Shown here in pieces: positions 1 through 12,580 of a stretch of DNA of 64,000 nucleotides. Position 1 is the stretch's first letter. Every line of letters begins with the position of its first letter. The notes below the pieces were generated by a model. The model was given only the letters and a program-made list of their open reading frames with translations. It ran no database searches and was not told the origin of the DNA. A program made the translations under genes and the position numbers. The DNA comes from Quercus robur. Lineage: Eukaryota > Streptophyta > Magnoliopsida > Fagales > Fagaceae. The stretch is from NCBI RefSeq assembly GCF_932294415.1, contig NC_065535.1, positions 29,094,782 through 29,158,781 of the forward strand, in the 5' to 3' direction.

Positions 1-58
1 TAAGACAACTCTCATTCAAAAAAAAAAAAAAAGAGTACAATAATTAAAAACCTAAAAT

Positions 59-2472
59 CTAAGCCTCAGCAGAAGGATTCTCTTTCTGCTCTGGCTGAGG
101 TGGAACCTCGGAGATGGACTCCTTGGCAGGATCCTTGGCTTTATCAAGCACAGGGATGGCATCAGAAATAGCCGCGGCCTGCTCAGAAGCTTCAGGAGCG
201 CCATCAGGATTCTCTCGGATCTCCAACGGAAAAAAGACCTTCTCGGGCAACCTCAGCGCCGAGTCTGCAGGAATCCCTGCAACATCAAGGGCATAAGCCC
301 ATGAGATGCTGCAATACTCCATGCATACCTCTGGAATCTCCTCAGAGAGCCTGGCTTCAGTCTCCTCTGCCCCAAGCTTATAAGAGGCCTTCTTCTCAGC
401 CTCGGCTGCTTCCCGAGCTAGCTGAACCTCTTCTTTGGCCCGCCGGACCTCCTCCTCAGCTTTTTGTAACGTGGCCCTTAGATCCAGCACTGTTTGTTTT
501 TCAGTGGCCAGGCTGGTCTCGGTCACGTACAATTGTTGGCGCTGGTCCTTCGCTTGGGTTTCAGCGTTCTTCAAGCCGGCCTCAGCACTCCGGCGCTTTT
601 TCTCCTCCTCTTTGAACTTCTCCGCAAGTTCAAAGTTCTCTTGCTTGAGGGACCCCACGATTTTCTCCACCTCTGTCCGAGATTGAGCCTCAGCTTCAGC
701 TAAGCTGCGGTTGCTGCGACAGAACACCTCAGCCATAAACACCTGCTGAGTGATCTGCCAACAAAACAAAAATTATCTAGAATGCAACAATGTTTAATGA
801 TTTAACAATTGGGTAGAAGAGTGACTCACCATTGCAAGGTCCCTCTTAAGGGATAGAAAGAGCTCGGGCTAAGAGAACCTCCTGTAGGCCTCCATATCTC
901 GAAGGAGGAGTACTGGCTGCTCCAAAACCTCAGCTATGTACCCTGCTCGGCCCCTATTGTATTCTCGGACCGATGCAGTATAAGGGATAGCAACCCCATC
1001 CAGCTCCAGCTTTGGGCCCCAAATGCGCGGTTGAGCACACACTTCGGCTCGGTTCTCCTCCTCTCGGCTCTCCACGGAGGAAGCCCTTTTATTCTTTTGC
1101 CCCCGGGTGGTTTTTTGCTGCTTGCCCTGGCGGGGCACCACCTCGCCTTTCTCAGGGATTTTAGCCGGCCTTTTCTTTTTTAGGTCCGGGTTGACCTTAA
1201 GGCCCAGGTCAGAAGGAACCTGAGGAGCAACGGGAGGGAGGTCCTGGGTTTGCGACTGAGCAGGCACCTTTGAAGATTGACCTTTCCCTCGGGAGGACAT
1301 CAACTCTCGTAAGGTTTTTCCTTTGCCAGCCATATTGTCTACCTCCTCGTCTGAAGAGTCGTCCGAGCAGGCTATAATAATCGGAGCGCCGACCGCGGAG
1401 TTTCGATCCTGCTCTCCTTCAGGGTCCGAGAGCTCAATCAAGGGGGCTTTATGAACCTCCTCTTCAAAGTAGAACTCGTCTATCTCCTCCTCAAGAGAAA
1501 GACGAGATGATTCAGTCTCTCCTTCAACTGGCATAGCAACTTCAAGGTTGTCTGGCGGGGGCAATTGCTCAGCTGGTGGAGGATCCCGAACACCAGATAA
1601 CACGACTGGTTTGAGATCTTCTCGACCAAGAAACTTGGGCTTGGATACGTCAATCCTAGCCAACCTTGGACTACCAGCTCTTATAGCATGACCAATGGCT
1701 TGGAAGGAACGGGTTAGTGGTTGGTAGCCCAAAACCAAATGACACGCGCGTAGCTACCCGTCCTCGGCAACGTAGATTTCTGACCTTAGAAGATAGTTCA
1801 AGGCCTGAACATTCACGTGGCTCAGCCTGGGAGCAACCAGAGCTCTATCTGCAATACAGCCAAGAAGGAGATTAGAGTTAAACTACAAAATTTATGACTA
1901 AAGCAAAAAAGGGAGTGAATCCGAAGAGCTAAACCCCCTCCCTAAAGGATTGGCCCTAAAGGCGCCGCACGTGGAATTCCTGTCCGAGTTGGACAATGAA
2001 AACCATCGCTTCATTCTCCTAAGGCAATGAGAAAGTCATCCTTCATAGTTTTATTGGATATGGGGAGGCGGGAGATTAGCCTAACCACCTCGGATCGAGA
2101 TTTAAGGTAATACCCTCCCTTCTCGAGGTAGTGGCACTCGTACATGTGAACCACATCATGCCAGGTCAGGCCTAGACCCATTCGCTCGTTCAAGACATCT
2201 ATGCAGCCTAATACCCTGAACATGTTTGGAGCGCACTGGTGTGGTGTCAACCTATGGTGGAACAAGTAGTCCCGGGTAATCCTACGCATGGGAAGTGTCA
2301 TTCCTCCTTGTATAAAGGCAATCATAGGAATGACCACTTCACCCACGTCTCTATCTAGCAATACTCCTTCTGGGGGACAGTACCGCAGAACCACCCCCTG
2401 CGGGATGTGGTATTTTGCCCTAAAGGCCTCCATGGTAGCCGAAGTGTCTACTAGGTCTTTGAATCTACCCAT
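59..2472 (-). pseudogene. Retrotransposon antisense gene (aORF), copy 1, spliced, decayed
   Basis: The gene has three coding blocks. Exon 1 (2472 to about 2010) encodes a domain resembling the 'putative gypsy type transposon' family (Transposase_28, PF04195), with motifs such as MGRFKDLVD, GEVVIPMIAFIQGG and PHQCAPNMFR. Exon 2 (1848-830) encodes an acidic then basic linker, and exon 3 (754-59) a long Glu/Lys/Ala coiled coil of about 130 residues with a proline/glutamate-rich tail. Intron 2 is canonical (CAATG|GTGAGT, TTGGCAG|ATC) and exon 2 follows a TTGCAG acceptor. Exon order and introns match the copy at 40751-43152. In-frame TAG stops lie in exon 2 near 1753 (where copy 2 has a Gln) and near 871, just before the conserved LKRDLAM end. 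The first-intron donor appears mutated. The function of this protein family is unknown. Confidence 0.75.
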
Positions 2473-2746
2473 CTAAGCTGAACGGGAGGGACGAAAATAA
2501 AAACCGAGGAGAAAAGTGAAATCCGAGGAGAAATTCGAAGCAACGAAACGAGCGGAACTTACGGGTATCTTCACAAACGACCAGTGAGATGCTCGAAAAT
2601 CTCTTTTAGGAAGGACGCTTCGCGGAAACGATTATGAAAATTTGAAGAACGGAAGTGCTCGTAGATTTCTGAGCGTTGGAGTTCTCTGGAGTTCTCTGGA
2701 CTTCTGATATGCAGGTAAAAAAAAAGAAAAGATGAGCCTCTCTGGT

Positions 2747-2757
2747 GCTTTATATAG
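2747..2757 (-). promoter_or_regulatory. TATA box of antisense gene copy 1
   Basis: CTATATAAAGC on the minus strand lies about 275-285 bp upstream of the ATG at 2472, between the antisense gene and the LTR. The homologous copy has TATAAATA at 40480-40487, 271 bp before its ATG. In copy 1 the ATG directly follows a CTTAG acceptor-like site, and CCGTAAGT occurs in the leader, so a 5'-UTR intron is likely. The promoter role is inferred from position and conservation. Confidence 0.5.
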
Positions 2758-3000
2758 CAAGAGAGAGAGAGAGAGAACCACTCCCGCTTAAGAATTTGAG
2801 GAAAAATGCTGGCCGTCAGATCCACGCCTCGCCGTTGGATGAAGGGGACATAAAGCTACTTGGAGTAAATGGCCGCGCCTCGTAAATTGTAGTGCGTTAA
2901 AAGCAACTAACCGCACGCGCGAACCAAGATCTCATTAGTTCCATCCTTTGTAAATGTCAAAACCCCGCTTTTCTCCTCAGAAGGAGATCAAAAACTGGAG

Positions 3001-3014
3001 TTTTGAGGGGCTAT
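3001..3014 (+). other. Polypurine tract (PPT)
   Basis: TTTTGAGGGGCTAT lies immediately before the LTR start TGTGGGGACC. It matches the PPT of the complete element (RC of 40202-40225, ending GAGGGGTTAT), which identifies the following LTR as a 3' LTR. Confidence 0.65.
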
Positions 3015-3765
3015 TGTGGGGACCGGCCCAGAATAATAGGCTAGCTGGGTCCTGGGCCCGTCCGAGGATCCATCTGTCCGAGGAGACGTCGTGGCCCAGA
3101 ATCCCTATCCAGGCCCGCAGGGGTAAAGAGAACACGTCCGAGGAGTCATTCCTCCTCGGACGTTCCAAAAATCCAGATCAAAAGTGCATCCCAGCTACTG
3201 TAGTCTCCCTTCCAAGCATGTAAAAAGAAAGGAAACCCCAAATATCTCAGCAAAGGCTGCCACCATCACATTAAATGCACCATAGCTACTCTCTTGGCCG
3301 CATTAATGAGGAGAAGACCCCTGAACAGTGCCACCTTGGTCACTGCAACTCACAAAGAACTGATAAGGGTGTCTGATGTGACAGGTGCTCAAGTGAGGGT
3401 TTGGATGATCAATAAGTGTAAAGCCCAGATGATAGAAGAGGGTCTATATAATATGTAAAAGTCCCCCAAGAGAAGGGGACGAGAAAAAACAGAAGGAGAG
3501 AGAGGAGAGAACATTGTAGAGGTTTTATTTGCATGAATCTGTGCCCGTTAATCAAGTTGGAGACTGTATCATCTGAGAAGGATCTCTTTTCATTGTTACC
3601 TTCTTTTATTCTTGTTTCTGTGTCTCCTAAGTCCATGCAACAAACCGAATAAGCCAATTGGAACCAAGTTCTTTAGCCCATTCTCTACAGAAATTCATTG
3701 TGTGGGACTTTTTGGGCCAAGACTTGACCAACAAGGATCAGGTCAACTAAAATCGTGTCCCTACA
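3015..3765 (+). repeat. 3' LTR of the truncated element
   Basis: The 751-bp LTR begins TGTGGGGACC and ends GTGTCCCTACA, giving TG...CA termini with matching inverted ends. It contains repeated CCGAGGA motifs like the LTRs at 36529, 39184 and 49923, so it belongs to a related family. The partner LTR lies outside the window, so a target duplication cannot be checked; the downstream 5 bp are AAAAT. Confidence 0.75.
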
Positions 3766-4394
3766 AAAATCTTTCTTTTTTTTTTGGTTGAGAAAACAAT
3801 ATAAAATCATATTTTATTAAACTTTGTGCGCAATGCATGAGTTGTTGAGTGATTTTATGATAATATGTAGTGTTATTATCAGAGTTTGTTTGTCACAATC
3901 TTTTTTTGTTTAATTTTTTAGCTTATTTTATTTACAGTAATACTATAGTCACAAACTATTTTACAATATTTTTACAAAATGTTAATGTGACAAATCTCTT
4001 ATTAGTTTTCATCTAAACCTACTATTAATATCACTTTTTCATTTATTAATAATTATTCACTACATCAGTAATTTGTAAAAAAAAATTGTAAAATAGATTG
4101 TATCTCTAACATTATTCTTTTATTTTTGTAGATTTTTATAAAACCTCACTCTTTCCATTTTCAAATATAAATATACTTTAATTCACTTTGAACAAAAATA
4201 AATTAATTAGTGAAAAATCAAATGAATTGATTCCAAATAATAACTAAGTATTTTTTTTTTAATAGTAAATAGCATCAAGTCCAATGATACCCTCCTATAT
4301 CGTTCTCTAGTTACAGATCATTCCCGTGTGATTAATCTTTTTTTTTTTTTTTTTCATTTACCTCTTTCTATATTAAAAATAACAATAAAAATTT
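3766..4394. other. AT-rich intergenic sequence
   Basis: Very AT-rich, with several homopolymer A/T runs. I see no coding potential, RNA gene or transposon ends here. Confidence 0.5.
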
Positions 4395-4510
4395 CATGAC
4401 CACCGCACACCCTTGGCGCGTTGGTCACTCTATAAGTATAAGTGCTTGTGGGATGTAGGAGGGTAAGGGCTAGAGTTCAAGTCTCCAAAAAGGAAACTCA
4501 CACAAATATA
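4395..4510 (+). repeat. tRNA-derived SINE (candidate)
   Basis: A pol III box A-like segment (TTGGCGCGTTGG, 4413-4424) is followed about 50 bp later by a box B-like segment (AGTTCAAGTC, 4473-4483), the spacing expected of a tRNA-derived SINE head. It is flanked by A-rich sequence. Box A departs from consensus, so this is the weakest of the three SINE calls. Confidence 0.45.
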
Positions 4511-4516
4511 CAATTA

Positions 4517-5290
4517 CACTGTGTTTGGTTGGGGTGAATTTAGGAGGGATGGAAAACATAGGAAGGAAAATGCGAAAATGCTAAGAAAAACAGTGTTTTC
4601 CACTATTTGGAGAATGAGAGCGCTGGACGGCTGGAGTCAAATAAAAAAATAAAAATAAAAATAAAAAAACAAACAGAAAGAGAGCGCTGGAGAAAAAAGA
4701 GAGAATGAGAGCTGTGCTGAATGAGGAAGAAGATAAAAAAGAAGGGGGATAGGGATAAGGAAGGACAACGTGTGGAGGAAAAAAAAAAAAAAAAACCGTA
4801 TGGATGAAATGAAGGTTGGGAAAATGGGAAATAATATAATGAATAAAAAATCCTAATTGAGAAATGTTACCATAATATTTTCACAATAAATTTTAGTAAC
4901 AAATTATTATTAGTTAATATTGGTGAGTAAAAAAATAATTTCAATGGTGGGTTCAAATTAAAACTAGTAACTTTCCACATAAATTTTGTTGTGAAAATAT
5001 TGCGAAAAATGTTGTGGATGTAACACTTCTCATTGAAAAATATAATTGTTGGTAAATTTTATATTATTTAATAACTACAAATAAACCTATTTCTTACCTA
5101 TTATGTAACAAAGGTATAATAGTTAATTTATATAAACTATATTTTCTATCCTCTCATTTTTCTTTTCAACCAAACAAAAGAGTTTTCCACCCTTCCGCTT
5201 TTCCACCCCTCCAACCAAACGCACATGAGGGAAAACTAAATATTTTCTATCCTCCCACTTTTCCACTCCTCCAATCAAACAAACTCTTAG
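4517..5290. repeat. MITE-like inverted-repeat element
   Basis: The left end has GTGTTTGGTTGGGGTG followed by GGAGGGATGGAAAA. The right end carries two inverted versions (CCACCCCTCCAACCAAAC at about 5200-5220, CCACTCCTCCAATCAAAC at about 5264-5281). The interior is AT-rich without coding capacity. This is the look of a non-autonomous DNA transposon; superfamily and target duplication are not determined. Confidence 0.4.
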
Positions 5291-5732
5291 ATTAGAGTAG
5301 AGTAGAAATTCTATCTTGCATAAAAAATAAAAAAATTGTGTCTATATATATATATAATTTTTTTTTTTAACTTTTTGAAATTTTTACTATAGCTTCCAAA
5401 AGCTTGGACCAAATTAAAATCTCGATTTTTTTTTTTTTTTTTGCTAACTTAAATCTTAATGCATATGTTCAATTTAAGGTGTCAAAATAGGCGGGCGGTA
5501 ATCTCCCCACTAAAGAGGCAAAATTTTCTTATTCTTTGCTCTTTTACATATGATTACAACAGGTTTCTCAAAAAAAAACATATGATTACAACAGATGATA
5601 GCTGCGTATATATATATATAAACGAAGTGTTACAATGGCTTATGCACTTAGCAATAAATTAAGCTTCATCCCCAAAACCTCTCCTATGGTATAAAGGAGT
5701 AGCCGCCAATCTAAGAAAAAACTCTAAAATCT
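5291..5732. other. AT-rich spacer downstream of the RUS4-like gene
   Basis: It contains a short TA microsatellite (about 5343-5357) and poly(T) runs. It lies downstream of the RUS4-like stop codon and probably includes its 3' UTR. No gene is seen. Confidence 0.4.
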
Positions 5733-8700
5733 TCAGTCATCTACGAAACTGTATCTAGCCTGCTCCTCTGTGCTTAACAAAACGTTTTTAGCAGCCCAAC
5801 CAAGTCCCAACATTTGTTCATTCAACAGAGACAAATCCCTTTGGGCACATCACTCGCTATCCTCGATCACTTTGAACCATTCATTGAGAACAAAATCAAG
5901 CGAGTCACCAACTCCAAGAATGTTTTCCCAACTGCTCACAAGGAGGGCCTTACGGACGTAGCATGCCTAAACAACATATATATTATTACAAATTACACCA
6001 AGTGTAAGATTATTTAAAGTACATAAAGGGAAATTAGCCATAGACTAGGTTTCCATTCAACCAGCAATGGTAAATAAATTAATGAAATGGTAATGGTGTG
6101 CGTTTTACACAATCAAATATCAAAGCTCTTAAAAAAAAATCCAGTTACCTGCAACAAACCCATGATAATATCTACAGTGCAAGCCCCTTCCCGTAGACAA
6201 AGAAGTATACCATGCTACAAGTTCATAAATAAGGGGACAAAAGAAAATGAATTTGTGAGAACATCTCTATAGGTATGGTGCTCCATGATTAACTATGTGA
6301 CAGCCTAGGTCATAAGTTCCCTGATATACTCACCTGCTTAGTTCTTTTTGCTCCTTTGCAGAAGATCTCCATGCATATAAAGTAATAATCCTCACCACTT
6401 GAATATTGCATTGCCATCATCGACAACTTGGGTATCTGATCCTTCGGATTTAAGCACCCTATTCTGATGGGCCATATTGTTTTGTCTGACTCAAACCGCA
6501 ATAATTGGGTATAAGCTTCACTATTGATGTGCACTAAATTCTATAGCAGTATATATCATAGCATTATACACAGCCAGAGAAACACAGTAGTGAGACCTCA
6601 CCTTTGCTCCACAAAAAATCAATTCCTTCCTCTTTACTCACTTCTGCAGGTGAAGGCACATATCCTGACTCAATCCAAATATTTAGTATGATCTCAAGTC
6701 TATCCTGAACATAAAAGTGAGGTTACAGTCAGATCATGAGCTTCGTAATTTTACGAAGAAAAAAAGTATTAACACATATGTTGTAAATTTTCTGAAAGCA
6801 AAATTGTCCACGGAAGGATCATAGCCTTTCCCCCTGTTCTTTTTACCCACTACTTGAGCCCACGTGTCTGGGTGCATATTATGATTTGTAACATGAAGGA
6901 GGCTATTTAGTGTGAGCCTTAGGAAGCAAAATCAAATTGAACCTAGGAGCAGTGACTGAAGAAACCTTTCATCCTAAAACCAGGGATGTAGCAAATGCAG
7001 TCGAACACTTATCTTATGTGTAAGCAAAATGAAAAGCCAACGAGTAAAGCAAAGGCATTTGAATATGACAGGATAATTAGCTATTAAATGTCTTTAATCT
7101 AACGTGGACAGAAAATTCTACTAATAAGTTCCAGCTGTCTAAAACTGGCCCACTGAGCAAAAAATCTGGATAAATAATGGGTGTGGGTCATGTATATAGC
7201 ACAGATGGAGGACAGAATCCTGTGTACCTACGAAGTTTCCCAAAAGCAAAAACACATTAATGTAACCAGTCAATTCAATCACTTAAACACTCCCCGGTCT
7301 TATAAAACTTACTAACACTAACCCACCTTTGTTAGTGTCTGCAGATGGACATGCTTAAGCCCCTGATATATTCCGAAAAGGTCAACTGCTGAGAAAATGA
7401 GGTATATAACAAAAGGTAAACCTGCTTGCAAGCTTCAACATTATGAAAACATTGAAAAGTCAGGAAACCATGGAAGCAAAATTTTCTATAACAAATATGG
7501 TACACATGCCAAGCACAGGTAAAAATAACATGTAACATTGTTTCTCCTATAAATAAAAATAGGTACCATTCACGTTTTATAATTTTATTAATTAATCTTA
7601 CTCAAATTTAAGACAGCAATTTTCAATTTCAAGATTTTACTTCCATAGTATGAATGAGAACCTTTAGTGACAAGCCAATGGAAGTCAATATAATCATTAT
7701 CAGTACCTAACTGATAACATACCAATGAGGCAGGATGTTATAATATAGTTTAGCAAAAGTATAAGCAGACAGTCACACCCATGTGAAGGTTTTAATATTA
7801 CTTGGTTTCTAACTCATAATAAGATTTAATTTAACAATATAGTGAGTTCAAAAATACAAATGGGAAGAAAACCTTTGATTGTTCTTCAGTAATATATTCA
7901 GAATAGCAGCAACCAAAAGGCCAAGGTTATCAAAGCAGACTGTTTGAATCTGAAACCCATACCAAAAATTAGGATATAATTCCATGTTATCAAAGAAAAA
8001 CAAAACATGCTAGGGAAAATTATAACAGACCTGTGCCTTTGCAGAAACTTCACCAAGGTTATCTGATATTGCAAAGCTTCGGCGAATAGCTGTCTGCTTA
8101 AACAAAGTAACAACATTAAAACTACATATAAAAAGCTGGAATATTCTGTTACAAGCAAAAATGCTTTCCAAAGCACAGTAGTCTCTTGATTAATTATGAA
8201 GCAGGTAAGTCAGTAAAGATTTATCCAAGTATGTCTTAAATCAAGCTGTAAACCCGCCATACTGTTGTTAGAAATTTAAGTTTGAAGAAAAGTTGTTTCT
8301 GTTTGAAGAAAATAGCAAAGCATTAACAAGTATTTTTCAACTTCTGAGGTTGAAAACAAATGATCAATACAAGAATACCTTTGATAGAACAACAGGCTGC
8401 CTTATACATATTTAATGTTTTAAGTAATAATATCTCTAAACATGGCCTGAAACTGCTGAAAATTTTGAGTTATCTTTAAAATAGACTTTGGTCCACTTCT
8501 TTAATAATATTGATGTTCTTTTCAAGACAACAATATTCTTTATGCTTTTTTTATTATTGGTACTTCAATTTTTTCCCTTTTCCCGATCTTGACACTCATT
8601 TGATTCATTTTATTGCAAGAGATAGGGTATCTAATGGTGCAATGTTTTCCTTGAATGTAGCATGGACTCTCAAAAAGTAGCCATAATTTTTTTATGGCCA

Positions 8701-10469
8701 CATCTGTCGTCAAGCTTATAGCATTTAGACTATTCTTTGACTCCAAATTAGTACCAAAAAAGGAAATAAAGCAACAGCAAATACAGAGGAATATTATTGG
8801 AAATATAACAAAGCATTAACCTGAGAAAATTTTAGCAAAGAAAAGGGTTTTTTTTTTTTTTTTTTTTTAAGTTATGTGACACTGTAACATCTACTGTTCC
8901 CGGCTCCAGCAAGTAATATGATAGCAATCAACAGAATTTTTTTTTGAAGATATGACAATTCTAGTTACAAGAAAAGGGCTTGAGCCTTGAGGTCTAAATA
9001 CTTACATTAGTTGCTAGGTAGGATGCAAGGCTTATTTGTTTGGCAATGTTGGCAACAGATGCAAGAAGCAAAAAGTACTGAGGAAAGACAGGAGTCAGCA
9101 GCTCCACTCCAATGCTTAAACTGAACATGACAGATGCTGAGAACCTAACTCTCTTCAGACAGGATAACAAAAAATAAATGATCTGCCAAAGCTATAGATT
9201 TCAAATTCTAGAGAATACAAACAAGTTTTCCCATCTTGCAGTTCAACAATAACTGCCAATAAAGAGGCTTATATATATAAAACCAATTATATAGAACATT
9301 TTAACTGAATTCTAATGGAATAGAAGTCATACCTTCAAATTGGTATCAAAAGCAGATGCTAGGCCAGCAGTCTAGATGCACCTACTTAGCCGTCCAAGTC
9401 CATCCTTCAAGACCCAGTTAAGGGCAGCAGCAGAGGGAAGTGAACGAGAGTACCCAATTCCTATAGCTCGTAACATTGCCTGATATCAGTACATTCTAAA
9501 AATACTTAGAAACCACACATAGCAAGTCTTCATCTCAACAGTAAAAGGGTTTGGGAGAGAGCACTGAGCAGAGTTTCAATAAAACACTTATAACTTTCTA
9601 TATGACTTGGTGAATATTCTCAAACTCACCAAACCTGATAAACACAATATCTGAATTGTTTCTATAATTCAAAAGACTTATTACTCAATGTATATCAACA
9701 AGCATCCATCAAAGCTTTTAAGTTCAGTTCAAACGCATAACTAAAGAGGTTTAAACTATTTCTCTAAATATAAACATATTCCAACAACACCTTTACACCA
9801 TAATCATAAAAATTCTATACAAACAATCACATTTGAGCTCAAGGCACCATATATGCACAATTAGCCCAAAAGATAACACTTAATCCACACCATTACCTTT
9901 AAATTTCAATACAATTATTCAACCCCAATATATATATATATATATATATTTAATATTGTAATGCAAAATTTTATTACCTGAGTGGCAAGCACCTGGAGTG
10001 CAGAACTGAAAACCTGGTGTAAAAGCTTCCACTTCACATAGTCCTTGTAATTTCCACTAACTTGCTTTGGAATAAAGAAATCCTGAACAGCTGAACTACA
10101 AAGTCTGAACATTTTCCGAAACCCATCATCAAAATCAAACGAAAATGATGACACACCCCCATCCACACAAACCAATTGCAAATGATTCCCATCCCAGAAG
10201 TACCTAGAAACACTACCAGACCTCCGAATCACCACCGGGAGTCGACTTGGAGGGGCAGGTTTGGGTTTGGATCTTGTTAATAGTTCAATGTCTTCCTCGG
10301 GTTCATAGCCGAGCAGGATTCTCAATGAATTGGTTAGGGTTAGGGTTTTGAATCGGTTTTGGGGTTTATAATAAGGAATTGATTTCCTGGTTATGCAATT
10401 GGGTTCCAGAGATTTCCATGGAGGTGGAAAATGGTGGGAATTGTAGGCTGTGTAGAAAGTGGATTGCAT
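5733..10469 (-). pseudogene. RUS4: RUS4-like (DUF647) gene with two in-frame stops
   Basis: Ten exons with canonical GT-AG introns and fully compatible phases: 10469-9978, 9479-9333, 9152-9006, 8093-8031, 7949-7873, 7432-7327, 6704-6602, 6533-6334, 6214-6149, 5966-5733 (1635 nt, 545 codons). The product is a ROOT UVB SENSITIVE (DUF647) protein. Hallmarks include VSGNYKDYVKWKLLHQVFSS, SLPSAAALNWVLKDGLGRLS, GVELLTPVFPQYFLLLA, DNLGEVSAKAQIQTVCFDNL and GWAAKNVLLS. The family acts in plastid-linked and vitamin B6-related processes; the RUS4 assignment among paralogues is from memory of family sequences. Two stops interrupt it: TAG at 9374-9372 (codon 200, where the family has Tyr in RCIYTA) and TGA at 5852-5850 (codon 506). 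All splice sites are preserved, so inactivation is recent, or the stops are haplotype-specific or sequencing errors. Start: the first ATG, giving MQSTFYTAYNSHHFPPPW. Confidence 0.85.
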
Positions 10470-11474
10470 GAGAGAATTGAGGGCGTGAACTTAGTTTTAC
10501 AATTTGGGGCAATACTTTCCTGCCAAAACTCAGTGTTTTTCTTCTAATGGTTGTGGTTTATGAGGTTATCTTACCATGTATTACAGTATACTCATTGCCT
10601 ACTATGTACTGCACATAGCTGGAGGGAAAAATAAAAAATAAAAAGGTATCATCAGAGAAGTTAATTGAGTGGCTGCTTATATAAATTACTAGAATAAATC
10701 AATTTTCAAGCATTGAACAATAGAAACCTAAGTACGAGGTCAATTTAATATGTGTGTGTGTATTATTTTCAAAATTTTAGTAGGTTGTGCTATATCAAGA
10801 ACTTGTTTGTTTTAGTTTTCTGATTTTATCTTTAAACAAAGTGAAATATTAACTATTGAAATCAACACACCTTTTTTTTTCCCAGTACTACCCATTCCAA
10901 AAGGTGGCTTCTTGTCCATCTATTCTTTTGGCTCACTTCCATCCTCTATGCAAATGACTCAGACAATTGCCAAATGCATCAGTGCTGACCATGTAGCACA
11001 ATAGTTTGATTTCACTAATTATATAAGACAAAATACAAAAAAGTATTGCCATAGAGAAGCTCAACCCTATGATATATCAAAAGTCCAATTTTCAAGAACA
11101 ATCAAAGGAATTCACTAAAAAAAAACAATGCAAACAAAAAAGGAACAAGGTGAGCCTTAGGTGGATGATTAAAAAGTCAAGACCAAGGAAGAAAACACGT
11201 TAGTGCTATAGGTCAATTTAACAAGCATTTGAAGTTATAAACCTTCCAAACCATTTACTTCTATCATTCCAAACAACTTTAATGATATACGGGAATAAAT
11301 TCTTTATTCTTAATTCCAAAGATGATTGAAGAGTCAAAAACACTAACCACTACATTAAAAATAGTTTAACATAGAAATTAAAATTAAAGAAAATGTTTGT
11401 AATCCACAAATGAAAAGGCCTTATAATAATACATTAAAATGTTCACAGCCAACAATATCCACAAATGATTATTG

Positions 11475-11580
11475 TTTTTTATTTTTTGCTAGGTAATTGT
11501 GGGGGATAGAACCACAATACAAGAACACAATAGGGGCCTGGCCCCAGTTGCCAACTGGCCTAAAGGCCATTGGCGATTCC
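11475..11580 (-). repeat. tRNA-derived SINE (minus)
   Basis: On the minus strand, box A (TAGGCCAGTTGG, 11562-11551) is followed 37 bp later by box B (GGTTCTATCCC, 11513-11503) and an end ATTACCTAGCAAAAAAT. The tail resembles that of the SINE at 31383-31514 (TTTACCAATCAAAAAAC), which suggests one SINE family in this genome. Confidence 0.55.
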
Positions 11581-12239
11581 TACTCATTATGAGTGTAAAC
11601 CAGCTCAAATAAAGGGTTGTTTTTCATAGGGCAGTAAATTCAACTGGTATGAACAGGTATATGCATGCTCCACAGCCCCACCAATATATCACATTAACAT
11701 GAAATCATTTAAATGGGATTGTAATTTGCTTTGATTTGATTTGATATGCCTTGAAATCTAGTTGCATCATGGACGGCCAACCCCAAAAAGGAGACAAATA
11801 GACATTTAAAAAATTTTATATTTTCAATCTAATGAGATTATAGACTCATCCAAACATAAAACATCATCCTTCTTAACCTAGACCACCTAATTCCAGATTA
11901 TCTACAATAACAAAACATAACAGGAAAACAACCAAAGTGATCAATTTCACATGATACCAGTGGCATCAATCATGTTCATATAGTATGTGAGGTGTATCAC
12001 ATCAAAAAAAATATAGCAATAGCCCAATAAGCCTAATTAGATTTCGCAGGAGAAAAGGGAGACAGCCTAGTTTTACCGAATGGAAACCTCTTAGCAAACA
12101 ACCCAAACAAGAGAAGACAAGGAACTTCATCTCAATTTAAATTCTATGGAAACAAATTTGTTACCCACAACACTCTGATCAACCAGTGCCCTGCTCCCTT
12201 GCCAATATGATATATTATTGCTCAAGGAAATCAAGGTAT

Positions 12240-12580
12240 CAATTACTTTTCGTGAGATAACACTAAATCCACAAATAAAGTTAGCCGTTCATGAAACATA
12301 TTACTCAAATTTTATCAGCAAAAGCTGAAACTTGTATTTCCTTCTTAACCAATGAAGAATCAAGATAGAAGACAAAAGATAGATAAAGCATGTTAAATGA
12401 AACCACATCATGCACTAAAGATTTTATACCAATTACTTTTCGTGAGATAACACTGAATCCACAAATAAAGTTAGCTGTTCATGAAACATATTACTCAAAT
12501 TTTATCAGCAAAAGCTGAAACATGTATTTCCTTCTTAACCAATGAAGAACCAAGATAGTAGACAAAAGATAGATAAAGCA
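12240..12580. repeat. Direct duplication, offset about 189 bp
   Basis: About 150 bp beginning CAATTACTTTTCGTGAGATA occurs twice (about 12240-12390 and 12429-12580) with few differences, separated by about 40 bp. No coding content. Confidence 0.75.

Larger units (their letters stand above)
1..3765 (+). mobile_element. 3' part of a Tat/Retand-lineage Ty3/gypsy element
   Basis: The window opens inside an LTR retrotransposon. What is visible is an antisense gene on the minus strand (59-2472), a polypurine tract (3001-3014) and a 751-bp LTR (3015-3765). The order antisense gene, PPT, LTR mirrors the left end of the complete element at 39184-50738, where gag-pol lies opposite to the antisense gene. 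By that analogy this element's gag-pol is on the plus strand, to the left of the window, and the LTR is the 3' LTR. No pol sequence is visible, so the lineage call rests on homology of the antisense gene and on the near-identical PPT (GAGGGGCTAT here, GAGGGGTTAT there). Confidence 0.75.

Noticed and set aside
4395-4510. Possible functional tRNA gene
   Set aside because: Only pol III box-like motifs are present; no complete cloverleaf with acceptor stem. SINE head is the better reading.
8540-8746. Minus-strand 68-residue frame between RUS4-like exons
   Set aside because: Lies within an intron, with no homology and no splice sites that fit.
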